A stretch of DNA of 64,000 nt from Shewanella oneidensis MR-1 (GTDB lineage: Bacteria; Pseudomonadota; Gammaproteobacteria; Enterobacterales; Shewanellaceae), in contig NC_004347.2 in the NCBI RefSeq assembly GCF_000146165.2, positions 3,767,029-3,831,028 on the forward strand, written 5' to 3'. Made by a program: the position numbers and the translations under genes. This document shows positions 16,593 through 24,910 of this stretch, piece after piece (within the stretch, counting starts at the first letter, position 1; each line of letters opens with the position of its first letter). The notes under the pieces were generated by a model. It searched no databases and had not been told where the DNA came from. It saw only the letters and a list, made by a program, of their open reading frames with translations.

Positions 16593-18043
16593 ATCGGTAT
16601 CCCTATGCTTTCATCATCGAACGAGCAGCTGTCACACCAAACGCCATACATTCAGGCGTCGAGCATCCCCCTAGCCGGCTCACCCCATGGACTCCCCCTG
16701 TCACTTCACCAGCGGCATACAGCTTAGGAATAGGTTTACCATTTTTGGCTGCAATCACTTCTGCTTTGGTATTGATTTGGATACCGCCTTGGCAATAGTG
16801 CACCTTCGGCCACAAGCGTTGCACAATAAACGGCGGAGTAAGATAGATGTCTTTTACCATGTCCATACGTTTGCCAAACTGCGGATCTACACCGGTTTTA
16901 ACGTATTCGTTCCAATCACTTACCTGTTTTTTGAAGGCTTCTTCTGGCAAGTTGAAGTGTTTAGCAATCGCTTCAACACTGTCGAATTCCCAAGCGACGT
17001 TATACTTCAGCACGTTTTCCATCGATGGATCTTTTTGAGCCTCATGTTTAGGCGCAATTAACAGTGCGGGGTTAGGTTTACCTTCTTTATCGCGGCGTTG
17101 AATCTCTAAATCAGCACGGGTTTTACGATCGGCAGTTTCATTCATAAAACGCATGCCGGTATTACGGTCAATAGCAATAGAATGTGGGAAGTTGTATAAG
17201 GAAAAACCGGAACCATAGCCAAAGCCACCTTCATCAGGGGATGCCCATGGACCTGACTGAATAAAGCTTAACCCTACTGGCATCGCCCCCTCAGCAAGCA
17301 TGGCAATTAAACCATCACCCGTTGCCCCACGCGCATTCGTACAACCCACTTCGCTACCTAATGTAGGGTCAAGTGCTTGACGGAAGGCGACGTTAGCAGC
17401 AAAGCCTCCAGTGGCAATCAATACGCCTTTTTCTGCTTTTATATTAATAAGTTTGCCGGAGTCTTCATGGCCAAAGTGATAATCTTTACGAACTTGGATG
17501 CCAAGCACTGTGCCATCATCAGCGGTGATCAGATGTTCAAACTTGTGTCGAGTTTTAGTTTTTACACCATAACTACGCGCCGTTTTAAGCATCGGGCGAA
17601 TAAAACCCGCACCGGATCTTTCAACAACTTGGTGACTACGGTTAGCACTAGTGCCCCCCGTATTAATAATGTGGTCTCGGTAAACACAACCACAATCTTT
17701 TGTCATCTGATAAATATAAGCACCTAGCTCTGCACTGTGCCGTAATAAATCTTCATGAGCATAACCACGCCCTGATATAAGTTGATCTTTGACCATTAGG
17801 TCTGGGCTATCTTCAATCCCGTGTTTTTTTTGTATGTCGGTACCAGCAAAACAAGCTTGACCTGCGTTTAACGCAGAATTACCACCATAAACACCGAGTT
17901 TTTCTAAAACAACAACTTCCTTGGCACCTAATTTTCCCGCTTCAATGGCTGCGGCTAATCCAGCAAAGCCTGAGCCTACAATGACTATTTCATAGGTTTC
18001 ATCCCATTTAACTCCTGCTGTATTCGCGTTCGCAGAAAATGGT

Positions 18044-18052
18044 ACCAATGCC
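18044..18052. repeat. 9-bp target duplication, left copy
   Basis: accaatgcc directly precedes the left inverted repeat of the IS10-like element and recurs at 19391-19399. IS10-type elements make 9-bp duplications. Confidence 0.92.
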
Positions 18053-19390
18053 CTGAAGAATCCCCTGATGATTTTCAGATAAATCATTAAATTAGAGTGA
18101 ACTTGCACCTTGAAGTGTGATCAGATGGAAGTGCGAACAAACATCAATCACAGGGCATCAAGGTGCAAGTGTTAACTATCTTACATCAATCTCTCTATCA
18201 ACATTGTCCAGAAATCCATCAAAAGCGACTGAATACACTCATGGTCGCCTGCAAAGCCCTCATCAACGCGGATTGTCTCACCCTCACGCATTTAGGGCGG
18301 CACATTGATGGCACCAGCACTCATACTAAACACTCAATAAAACGCATGGATAGATTATTGGGCAACCCGCACCTTCACCATGAAAGACTGGCTGTTTATC
18401 AGTGGCATGCAAAGTGGCTGCTAACAGCACATACGATGCCGACCATACTGGTGGATTGGTCTGATATGCGTGAAGGTCGTGAACTGATTGCACTACGCGC
18501 CTCTATTGCGATTAAGGGCCGCTCTATCACGCTCTACGAGCGAACATTTCCGTTAGTACTACAAGGCACACAAACTGCCCATAATCAGTTTCTGAATGAA
18601 CTCCATAAAGTGTTACCTGACAATATTACCCCGCTGATAGTCACTGACGCGGGCTTCCGTAATCCATGGTTTCGAAAAGTCGAGCAGCTCGGTTGGTATT
18701 GGCTGGGTCGTGTCAGAGGATTAAGTGTCTATCGGCTGCACCCCTTCGGTCGCCAATTTTCGCTAAAAGCGCTTTATCCCAAAGCCAGTCGTCGCGCAAA
18801 ACATGTTGGGCGAGTGGCGTTATCGGTAAAGAAACCCTTGTTATGCGAGATGGTATTGTTCAGGGCTCCAAGTAAAGGCAGAAAAGGTCAGCGAAGTACG
18901 ACAACAGACTGTCACCATACGGCGCAATGGACGTATGAACTAACCGCCAAAGAGCCTTGGGCACTGGTGACCAACTTGACCATAGAAGCCATGTCGCCTC
19001 AAAAACTGGTTAATATTTACCAAAAACGGATGCAAATAGAAGAAACCTTTAGAGATTTAAAAAGCCCCGCTTATGGCTTTGGTTTACGTCATAGCAGAAC
19101 ACGTTATGCGGCGAGGATGGACATACTGCTATTGATAGCATTATTGGTACAACTGGCATTTTGGTGGGTAGGATTATACGGAGAAACACAGCAATTACAG
19201 CGGCACTTCCAAGCCAACACGGTAAAGAAAAGGAATGTGCTATCAACAATCAGGATGGGCAAAGAACTGCTGCGGCGACGGCATGACTACCCCATATCAG
19301 CAGATGATTTGCTTTGTGCTGCGAAGAAACTAGCCCAACTCTCATTAACTCATGGTTGTTGGGGCTATGAATTATGAGGGGATCCTACAG
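18053..19390 (+). mobile_element. IS4-family (IS10 group) insertion sequence, 1338 bp
   Basis: It is bounded by inverted repeats CTGAAGAATCCCCT at the left and CTGTAGGATCCCCTCATAATTC (read inward) at the right, very like the known IS10 ends. A 9-bp duplication accaatgcc flanks it. The length and the transposase match the IS10 group. It lies antisense within the flavoprotein gene, between its Tat signal and the mature domain. Confidence 0.95.
18163..19377 (+). CDS. IS10-group transposase
   Basis: A 404-residue DDE transposase close to that of IS10/Tn10. It has LYQHCPEIHQKRLNTL at the N-terminus, catalytic Asp in ILVDWSDMREGREL, Asp in PLIVTDAGFRNPWF, and the Y-(2)-R-(3)-E-(6)-K signature in YQKRMQIEETFRDLKS. 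The frame is uninterrupted, so the element may be active. Translation starts at one of two nearby GTG codons. The stop overlaps the right terminal repeat. Confidence 0.95.
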   Translation: MQVLTILHQSLYQHCPEIHQKRLNTLMVACKALINADCLTLTHLGRHIDGTSTHTKHSIKRMDRLLGNPHLHHERLAVYQWHAKWLLTAHTMPTILVDWSDMREGRELIALRASIAIKGRSITLYERTFPLVLQGTQTAHNQFLNELHKVLPDNITPLIVTDAGFRNPWFRKVEQLGWYWLGRVRGLSVYRLHPFGRQFSLKALYPKASRRAKHVGRVALSVKKPLLCEMVLFRAPSKGRKGQRSTTTDCHHTAQWTYELTAKEPWALVTNLTIEAMSPQKLVNIYQKRMQIEETFRDLKSPAYGFGLRHSRTRYAARMDILLLIALLVQLAFWWVGLYGETQQLQRHFQANTVKKRNVLSTIRMGKELLRRRHDYPISADDLLCAAKKLAQLSLTHGCWGYEL

Positions 19391-19399
19391 ACCAATGCC
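19391..19399. repeat. 9-bp target duplication, right copy
   Basis: accaatgcc directly after the right end of the IS10-like element; the partner of 18044-18052. Confidence 0.92.
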
Positions 19400-19546
19400 C
19401 CCGCGGCGGCGACTCCTGCTCCCAGTTTTAAAAATGAACGTCTACTCTGCATATTATTACCTCCCATTAATTTACAGCAACAATATGCTCTACCATGGGA
19501 TCTAAATATGCGTTAAATCACACTTTATTTGGGGGGGTAATCTTTT

Positions 19547-19562
19547 TTGAGTTGTATCTCAA
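19547..19562. promoter_or_regulatory. Candidate operator palindrome between TetR and flavoprotein genes
   Basis: TTGAG-N6-CTCAA lies 95 bases from either divergent start. TetR-family regulators usually bind a palindrome between themselves and a divergent target operon. It does not fit the 14-base FNR spacing. The assignment is inference. Confidence 0.3.
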
Positions 19563-19642
19563 GAAAATAATTCTTTTCAGTATCTATATTAAATTTTTAC
19601 CGTAGCATCAAATTGTAACAGACCATAAAAAAAGGAAAGAGT

Positions 19643-20428
19643 ATGCAATGTCCTAGTAATAGACTGGATGTCATTCGTTGTAACCAGTTACTCGATACTG
19701 CAGAGCAACTGATTGATGAACAAGGCGTTGTTTCTTTTAGATTTGCGCAAATCGCAAAAAAATCAGAGTGTTCAACTAATACTTTGTATAAATATTTCGA
19801 ATCAAAAGAAGATGTTTTAGCTTGCTTGTTTTTAAGAAATACAACTTCAATACAAATACCGATATTTATCAATGAAAACCCAAACCTAACAATCCATGAA
19901 CATACCTTGCTACCTATCTTATTTACATTCGAGGCGATAAAAAGAAGCCCAATTTTTAATGTATTAAGAGTAGTTTCAATTAATAGCATGTTCTGGCAAC
20001 TCGCCAGCACACAAAAGATTGATGTGCTAAAAAATAGAGTAAATTTATTTTGGAGCAGGATTAAAACACCGTTGGAGGATGCAGTTAAAGAAGGTGAGCT
20101 TAAAGCCACACAATTTGAAATTGATGAATTAAGTCAGGCATTGTACTTCTTTTTAGCGGGTGCCACATCATCCTACGAAAGCCGATTAATCAGTGAAAAA
20201 TATTTAGCAACCGATAATGATTTATGTTATCGACATATTAGCCGCATCATGAACCATTATCAGTGGAAAAAACCTATTACTCGCGAAATGATGCAATCAT
20301 TATCTGCTCGGATTAAGCTTTTTCTCGATAAAGGCCATAGTAATATTCGCAGTTGTGAGACCTGTTTAAACATCGGGAAAATGTTTGATTGTAAAACCGA
20401 ATCTAACCTCCCTTTAAAAATGCCTTAA
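19643..20428 (+). CDS. TetR/AcrR-family transcriptional regulator
   Basis: A 261-residue protein. The N-terminal HTH (residues about 10-55) reads LLDTAEQLIDEQGVVSFRFAQIAKKSECSTNTLYKYFESKEDVLACLF, typical of TetR. The long C-terminal ligand/dimer domain ends in a Cys-bearing tail (SCETCLNIGKMFDC). It is divergent from the flavoprotein-cytochrome-cupin-DUF3299 operon and probably represses it. An AAAGGAAAG site precedes ATG 19643. Its last codons (LPLKMP) overlap, antisense, the end of a dehydrogenase gene fragment, so its C-terminus may have been altered by that rearrangement. It is AT-rich. Confidence 0.88.
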   Translation: MQCPSNRLDVIRCNQLLDTAEQLIDEQGVVSFRFAQIAKKSECSTNTLYKYFESKEDVLACLFLRNTTSIQIPIFINENPNLTIHEHTLLPILFTFEAIKRSPIFNVLRVVSINSMFWQLASTQKIDVLKNRVNLFWSRIKTPLEDAVKEGELKATQFEIDELSQALYFFLAGATSSYESRLISEKYLATDNDLCYRHISRIMNHYQWKKPITREMMQSLSARIKLFLDKGHSNIRSCETCLNIGKMFDCKTESNLPLKMP

Positions 20429-20806
20429 GATTAGCCGTCGCAATATTAAGTAAGTTCTGCTGCGCTTCCTTTGTCGCTCAGGCATTGTGCGGGCTGATAC
20501 TAATATTAGGCGCACTCAATAGCGGATTATCGGTACTCGGTGGCTCAGTCGATAACACATCGACGCCAGCAAAGACTCTGCCCTGCGCTAATGCAACAGC
20601 AAGTGCCGCCTCCTCAATTAATCCGCCGCGGGCGGTATTGATAAGTAATGCCTGCGGCTTCAGCAACTCAAGGAGCTGGGCGTTGATAAGCTCGCTAGTT
20701 TCAGGGGTTAATGGGCAGTGGAGCGACAAAAGATCAGATTCTTTGAAGACCTTATCCCGTGATGCCCAACCGACGCCTTGAGGTAAATGTGCGGGTTTAG
20801 TGCGCA
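20411..20806 (-). pseudogene. Truncated duplicate of the D-2-hydroxyacid dehydrogenase gene
   Basis: This covers only the C-terminal ~40% of the dehydrogenase at 22319-23275: AHLPQGV, LLSLHCPLTPETSELINAQ, LLINTARGGLIEEAAL and FAGVDVLSTEPPS. The NAD-binding N-terminal part is missing. A TGG-to-TGA change at 20478-20480 turns NAWATKEA into a stop, though homology continues past it as ATANLKAFLKG. It is non-functional. The catalytic His in SPHNA survives but the nucleotide fold does not. Confidence 0.88.
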
Positions 20807-20882
20807 TGAAGTTAGACAGCCTGTAACTTCGTTCATTACTAACGTCGACGGACAGTTTCACATTCGCTATGAGAGAGATCAT

Positions 20883-21138
20883 AACATTTCTTATTAGGTG
20901 GCCAAATTCAGTGTGCCACTACAATCTGCGATTCAGCTGAATGTGTAAATCTGCTCGAATCAGCTAGACTTAAAAAGATGTTATGGAAGCACTACAATGA
21001 CAAGGAAATCTCAATGCAATCATTACATATCAAGCAATGCTATCAATTCGGAAACACTCGATACGATAGAGCCAGCCTCAAAAAGCAAATTCTAACAGCA
21101 TTAAGCATACCAATTAATTGTGATTTGGCAGCGGCCAA
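20883..21138. other. Non-coding stretch before attC-like site 4
   Basis: No convincing gene; the short frame at 20978-21181 runs through the palindrome and is rejected. From 21080 the sequence is a diverged copy of 13173-13233. Confidence 0.5.
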
Positions 21139-21198
21139 GTCCAACAACCGATTTATGCCCTGTAAACAGCACAGCGCATAAAGACTAAGACGTTAGGG
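21139..21198 (+). repeat. attC-like palindromic site 4
   Basis: Sixty bases with the left core GTCCAAC, inner arms tttatgc / gcataaa around a ctgtaaacag turn, and a right core CGTTAGGG. It matches the site at 13234-13293 in length, arms and left core. It ends 39 bases before the BLUF gene, so that gene sits where a cassette would be inserted. Confidence 0.42.
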
Positions 21199-21237
21199 AA
21201 AACTCTACTGCAATCAACCAAAAGGGAGGTAAGCACA

Positions 21238-21660
21238 ATGCTATTTGAATTACTTTATACGAGTATCGCACCGGCAGGTTTATCAGATACTGAACTTTTA
21301 AGCATTTTAGAAAAAGCCAGAGCAAAAAACCAAGCCTTAGATATAACAGGGATGCTGGTCTATCATAATCGGGAGATAATGCAAATTCTTGAGGGTGAAG
21401 AACTAAAGGTCAGGGGGCTTTTTCAAACTATTTTTCAGGACGAAAGGCATACTAGTGTCGAAGTTTTTTACCAGGGGAATATTGATCATAGGGCATTTTC
21501 TGAATGGTCTATGGCATTTAAACTGCTCGATGAGAACACAGTCAAAAAAATGTTAATTGGGTATGAAAATTTCAACCCCGCTAAATCCCCCATCAGTATG
21601 ATTGCAAGCAGTCCAAATCGAGGTAAGAAAACCTTTCTGAAATTGCGAGATTCGCTGTAA
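21238..21660 (+). CDS. BLUF-domain blue-light photoreceptor
   Basis: A 140-residue protein made almost entirely of one BLUF domain. The FAD-interacting Tyr is in LLYTSIAP (residue 7), the Asn in AKNQALDITGML, the Gln in IMQILEGEE, and the semi-conserved Trp in FSEWSMAFK; all key photocycle residues are present. A strong GGGAGG site lies 8 bases before the start. Short BLUF proteins act through partner proteins or by oligomer changes, and no output domain is encoded here. It stands alone between an attC-like site and a dispersed repeat, which suggests acquisition. Partner and output are unknown. Confidence 0.92.
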   Translation: MLFELLYTSIAPAGLSDTELLSILEKARAKNQALDITGMLVYHNREIMQILEGEELKVRGLFQTIFQDERHTSVEVFYQGNIDHRAFSEWSMAFKLLDENTVKKMLIGYENFNPAKSPISMIASSPNRGKKTFLKLRDSL

Positions 21661-21732
21661 CAGAACATGTTTTGCTGGAGGTTTTACCCTAACAATCGGC
21701 TTAATTCGAACCCACAAATTAGAGTAAAGAAA

Positions 21733-21814
21733 CCTCACACGCATTTGTCCAAAAGTTTGTTGTATGTGGCTTTTAAACCTAAAGATTACGGAAGTACTAA
21801 AAAGTGAGCCATGG
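21733..21814. repeat. Dispersed repeat with tgtccaaaag core, copy 2
   Basis: A diverged copy of 14475-14557, again just downstream of a gene that follows an attC-like site. It ends in a short palindrome gagccatggtgatcatggctc. Confidence 0.5.
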
Positions 21815-21861
21815 TGATCATGGCTCACTAAAAAATGGGCAACTGTCAGATCAGGTCAGAG

Positions 21862-21891
21862 CTAATACAACTTAACCTAATACAACTTAAC
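21862..21891. repeat. Two tandem 15-bp repeats
   Basis: ctaatacaacttaac occurs twice in direct succession, downstream of the small lipoprotein gene (leftward). No function is evident. Confidence 0.6.
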
Positions 21892-21932
21892 CTGTCGTTT
21901 GGCGGAGGGCGTTCTATTTTATGGGGTATTAT

Positions 21933-22301
21933 TTAGTCTAAAAGTGGGAGCACGATAAGATTCACTTCTTTTATCTCAGCAAAAATTTCTGAATCAGCGG
22001 ATAAAACCTCTGTAAAAGGTGATGAGGTAAACACAGCAGATTTTACAGCTTCATTAAGTTTAATAACTTTACTGGCATCTAACATTGTGTAACTAATGAC
22101 ATTAGCGCTTTGATCAAGATGAAAGTTAACTTTTACCGCCTGATCTTTAAATGATTCATCAAATTCAAGATTGGATTGAATTTTGAGCTTTATTAATTCT
22201 GCACACTCGTTTACGGTTTGGCAGGAACTTGGCACCCTGATCTGATTAGCACAGCCATTTAAAGCGAATCCCAACATACATACCAATAAGGTTCTATACA
22301 T
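21933..22301 (-). CDS. Small lipoprotein with TolA/TonB-C-like domain
   Basis: A 122-residue protein with a lipobox (LGFALNG-C) near residue 17. The mature part (CQTVNECAELIKLKIQSNLEFDESFKDQAVKVNFHLDQS through ADSEIFAEIKEVNLIVLP) has the pattern of a TolA domain III / TonB C-terminal fold: an amphipathic helix, strands, and a residue span near 90. It lacks a TolA-type membrane helix and coiled coil. It is probably an envelope protein of unknown role. It is transcribed leftward, 17 bases after the dehydrogenase gene, and may share its promoter. Confidence 0.65.
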   Translation of the reverse strand: MYRTLLVCMLGFALNGCANQIRVPSSCQTVNECAELIKLKIQSNLEFDESFKDQAVKVNFHLDQSANVISYTMLDASKVIKLNEAVKSAVFTSSPFTEVLSADSEIFAEIKEVNLIVLPLLD

Positions 22302-22318
22302 AACATTCCTTGTTCACA

Positions 22319-23275
22319 TTATTTGCTATTTACACAATTGCGAATATTCCCTTGGAGAAAGGACTTAAGATTTTCCGTCGCGATATTAAGTAAATTCTGC
22401 CGCGCTTCCTTTGTCGCCCAGGCATTGTGCGGGCTGGTGCTAATATTAGGCGCACTGAGTAGCGGATTATCCATACTCGGTGGCTCAGTTGATAACACAT
22501 CAACGCCAGCAAAGACTCTGCCCTGCGTTAATGCAACAGCAAGCGCCGCCTCATCAATTAATCCACCGCGCGCAGTGTTGATCAGTAGCGCCTGCGGCTT
22601 CATCAACTCAAGGGTCTGAGCGTTGATAAGCTCGTTAGTTTCTGGGGTTAATGGGCAGTGGAGCGAGAGAATATCAGACTCCTTTAAGACCTTATCCCGT
22701 GATGTCCAACTGACGCCTTGGGGTAAGTGTGCGGGTTCAGTGCGGGTATTGACTAATACTTTCATGCCGAAGGCTAAGGCAAGTTTGGCGACCTGTTGAC
22801 CAATATCGCCATACCCAATCAGTCCTAAGGTTTTGCCTTTAAGGGATTGCAGCGGCATTAAGGTAAAACAAAAGTCACTGCAACTCGTCCATTGCCCTGC
22901 TGCAACGGCCTGATGGTGCGCAGCAACCGCTTGGGTGTGATGCAAAATATGGGCAAAGACCATTTGCGCCACGGCATCGTGTCCATAGGCGGGTACGTTT
23001 GTTACGACGATGCCTAAGTCTTTTGCAGCAGCGATATCCACCACATTAGTGCCCGTTGCCAGCACGCCGACATACTTAAGCTTAGGTAATTGCGCTAACG
23101 TCTTGGCATCAAGAGGAGTTTTATTGGTGAATACAATCTCAGCATCCTGAGCACGAGGGATAATCTCGGCATCGGGCGTGCGGGCAAAACAGCTAAATTT
23201 CCCTAAGTCGCTGATAGCCTGCCAACTTAAGTCCCCAGGATTTAAGGTTTCACCATCGAGTACAACTATTTTCAT
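22319..23275 (-). CDS. D-2-hydroxyacid dehydrogenase (glycerate dehydrogenase-like)
   Basis: An NAD(P)-dependent 2-hydroxyacid dehydrogenase of 318 residues, the usual size. The Rossmann motif is LIGYGDIGQQVAKLALAFG (about 149-167). The catalytic Arg lies in LLINTARGGLID, the Glu in STEPPS and the His in TSPHNAWA. It probably interconverts hydroxypyruvate and glycerate or a related pair; the exact substrate cannot be read from sequence. It is the intact parent of the fragment at 20411-20806. It is followed by the small lipoprotein gene. Confidence 0.9.
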   Translation of the reverse strand: MKIVVLDGETLNPGDLSWQAISDLGKFSCFARTPDAEIIPRAQDAEIVFTNKTPLDAKTLAQLPKLKYVGVLATGTNVVDIAAAKDLGIVVTNVPAYGHDAVAQMVFAHILHHTQAVAAHHQAVAAGQWTSCSDFCFTLMPLQSLKGKTLGLIGYGDIGQQVAKLALAFGMKVLVNTRTEPAHLPQGVSWTSRDKVLKESDILSLHCPLTPETNELINAQTLELMKPQALLINTARGGLIDEAALAVALTQGRVFAGVDVLSTEPPSMDNPLLSAPNISTSPHNAWATKEARQNLLNIATENLKSFLQGNIRNCVNSK

Positions 23276-23327
23276 CTTTACCTCTTAACCTCTTAATCTC
23301 GCTTAGCCTTGCCAATCACATCGGATA

Positions 23328-23972
23328 TTAGAAACTGAATTTTATCCCCACGTTAGCTTGAACCTGCCACATCACATCCGAGGTGACACGCCATAAGCAT
23401 TCAGTTTCATTACAAAAAAGTGAGGTATCGCTATCAATAAAGGTGGCGTAGCCTCGTAGATCTGCAAACACGGAGAAATGTTGCATCATACGGTACTCGA
23501 CGCCACCACCAATGCCCATAGAGAAACGGGTTTCCGTGGACCAATCATCGGGCATCATACGGGTTACACCTGCACTGGCGGTAATGTAGGGCTGAAAATC
23601 CCCATAGGGAAAGAATAAGGTACCGCCCAGATGGATATAGTCTACATCCAATGAGGCAACTAAATCTGGAGTAAACAGGCCGCCACTTTTCAGCTCGGAC
23701 GACTGACGACTATAGAGAAGATAAATATTGCCAGGATCATTGGTACCAATCCCGAGCATTAAGCCTAAGTGGCTCGCCTCTTCAATACCCACGCTTTGTT
23801 TATTAACCGTTTCCGCATTTTCGGCATCCACTTGATTGATATCAAACGAACTGCCACCAAAGCTGTAACCACCAAAGGGGGCGACAAACAGCTCCGGATC
23901 GGCGTGGGCGGGTAAGACAAGACAGAGAGGTAACAAACTTGCTATAGCAAACAATTGGTTAGCGTATTTCAT
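23328..23972 (-). CDS. Outer-membrane beta-barrel protein
   Basis: I start at ATG 23972 (MKYANQLFAIASLLPL), which follows an AGGATTAAG site and gives a signal peptide cut after HADP. The longer upstream frame overlaps djlA and is unlikely. The mature ~190 residues have alternating strands (LFVAPFGGYSFGGSSFDI, YIHLGGTLFFPYGDFQPYITASAGV) and end with NVGIKFSF, a C-terminal Phe typical of outer-membrane barrels. This is an OmpW/OmpA-barrel-like 8-strand plan. Its function is unknown. It is 55 bases downstream of djlA. Confidence 0.8.
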   Translation of the reverse strand: MKYANQLFAIASLLPLCLVLPAHADPELFVAPFGGYSFGGSSFDINQVDAENAETVNKQSVGIEEASHLGLMLGIGTNDPGNIYLLYSRQSSELKSGGLFTPDLVASLDVDYIHLGGTLFFPYGDFQPYITASAGVTRMMPDDWSTETRFSMGIGGGVEYRMMQHFSVFADLRGYATFIDSDTSLFCNETECLWRVTSDVMWQVQANVGIKFSF

Positions 23973-24027
23973 CTTAATCCTTTTATGTATTTTATAATTC
24001 CTTGCGTCGACAACACTAACCGAAGGT

Positions 24028-24816
24028 TTAGCGCATACCACGCTCCGATTTAACCCTATCATACGCAGCTTGAATATCCTGCGCTTTACGATTGGCAATT
24101 TCCATCATCTCAGGCGGCAAGCCCTTAGCAACTAATTTATCCGGATGGTGTTCATTCATCAGCTTACGATAAGCCCGCTTAACCTCCTGATCCGTTGCCT
24201 CTGCGGTAATACCGAGCAAATGATAGGCATCGGTAATTGAGGTTTTATTGCCGCTTGAGGTTTGGTGGAAACGAAATTCCGCCTGCCAACGTTTAAGTAG
24301 TTCATCGAGTTGCTGACGACCATACCCTAATTCTTGAGCTACCGTCATCAAGATCGCATGTTCTGCGGCATCAAGCTCACCATCCGATAAGGCGGTTTGA
24401 ATTTGGATCTCGATAAACATTTGTACTAATTCTTGACGGCCTTGAGTGACTGCACGAAAGGCTTGCAGGCTGCTGCAAAGGTCAAAATCAGGCTCTTTAC
24501 CCTCACGAAAAGCCTGCTGCGCCTCTTTGCGGGCATCCCCCGTTAAACGCATTTGATCCATCAACAGGGTCGCGATGCGAATATCAGTCTCGGTCACCCG
24601 CCCAGATGCCTTGGCCACATGGCCCATCACCGCAAATGTCGTGTTAAAGAATATGCCTTGGCGATTCTTTGCCTGCCCTAAGATTTGGCTAAAACTGGCG
24701 CCACCACCAGGACGTTTGTCGTAGAGATGCCCAAGCCATAATCCCAGCAACGCTCCAAAGAACCGGCCAAACATAAACCCAATCACAAACCCAAAAAACT
24801 TACCCCAAAAGCGCAT
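24028..24816 (-). CDS. djlA: DnaJ-like membrane co-chaperone DjlA
   Basis: A type III J-protein. I choose ATG 24816 (MRFWGKFFGFVIGFMFG), matching the E. coli DjlA start, over an upstream TTG. An N-terminal Gly-rich membrane segment (residues 6-30) anchors it, a TerB-like helical domain follows (about 55-180), and a C-terminal J domain has the HPD motif in NEHHPDKLVAKG. It recruits and stimulates DnaK at the inner membrane. It is convergent with no other gene and precedes the barrel protein gene. Confidence 0.93.
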   Translation of the reverse strand: MRFWGKFFGFVIGFMFGRFFGALLGLWLGHLYDKRPGGGASFSQILGQAKNRQGIFFNTTFAVMGHVAKASGRVTETDIRIATLLMDQMRLTGDARKEAQQAFREGKEPDFDLCSSLQAFRAVTQGRQELVQMFIEIQIQTALSDGELDAAEHAILMTVAQELGYGRQQLDELLKRWQAEFRFHQTSSGNKTSITDAYHLLGITAEATDQEVKRAYRKLMNEHHPDKLVAKGLPPEMMEIANRKAQDIQAAYDRVKSERGMR

Positions 24817-24910
24817 CTTATTTCCCAAATTTTTATGATGTATTCAGTCACTCAATCGAAACCAAGATTGAAAACCACTAACTTAAGGCGTCAGGCTATA
24901 TGGCTAGCGC

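Larger units (their letters stand above)
16603..19452 (-). pseudogene. Tat-exported flavocytochrome c flavin subunit, split by an IS10-like element
   Basis: The catalytic FAD subunit of a fumarate-reductase-like periplasmic enzyme. The main part (18052 to 16603) has the FAD-binding IVIVGSGFAGLAAAIEAGKLGA, VYGGNSALNAGQ, GVLIATGGFAAN and the C-terminal YAAGEVTGGVHGVSRLGG. The true start is the ATG at 19452, after a GGGAGGT site; it encodes a twin-arginine signal, SRRSFLKLGAGVAAAGALV. Removing the insertion and one 9-bp duplication restores GALVPFSANANTAGVKW in frame. The apparent ATG in the IS would give a protein without the Tat signal, so exported enzyme should not be made. The substrate is unknown; fumarate, acrylate/methacrylate and urocanate reductases share this fold. 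Confidence 0.9.

Noticed and set aside
16603..18108. Flavoprotein annotated as an intact gene starting at 18108
   Set aside because: The first ~19 residues are IS10-like terminal sequence; the real start and Tat signal are at 19452 on the far side of the insertion.
19547..19562. FNR box ahead of the anaerobic-type reductase operon
   Set aside because: Half-sites are TTGAG/CTCAA with a 6-base spacer, not TTGAT-N4-ATCAA; kept only as a generic operator candidate.
20978..21181. 67-residue ORF on the plus strand
   Set aside because: It runs through the attC-like palindrome and shared repeat, has no ribosome site, and is not kept in the related copy at 13173-13293.
23972..24098. Extended N-terminus of the beta-barrel protein
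   Set aside because: It overlaps djlA and precedes an obvious signal peptide that has its own ribosome site at 23972.
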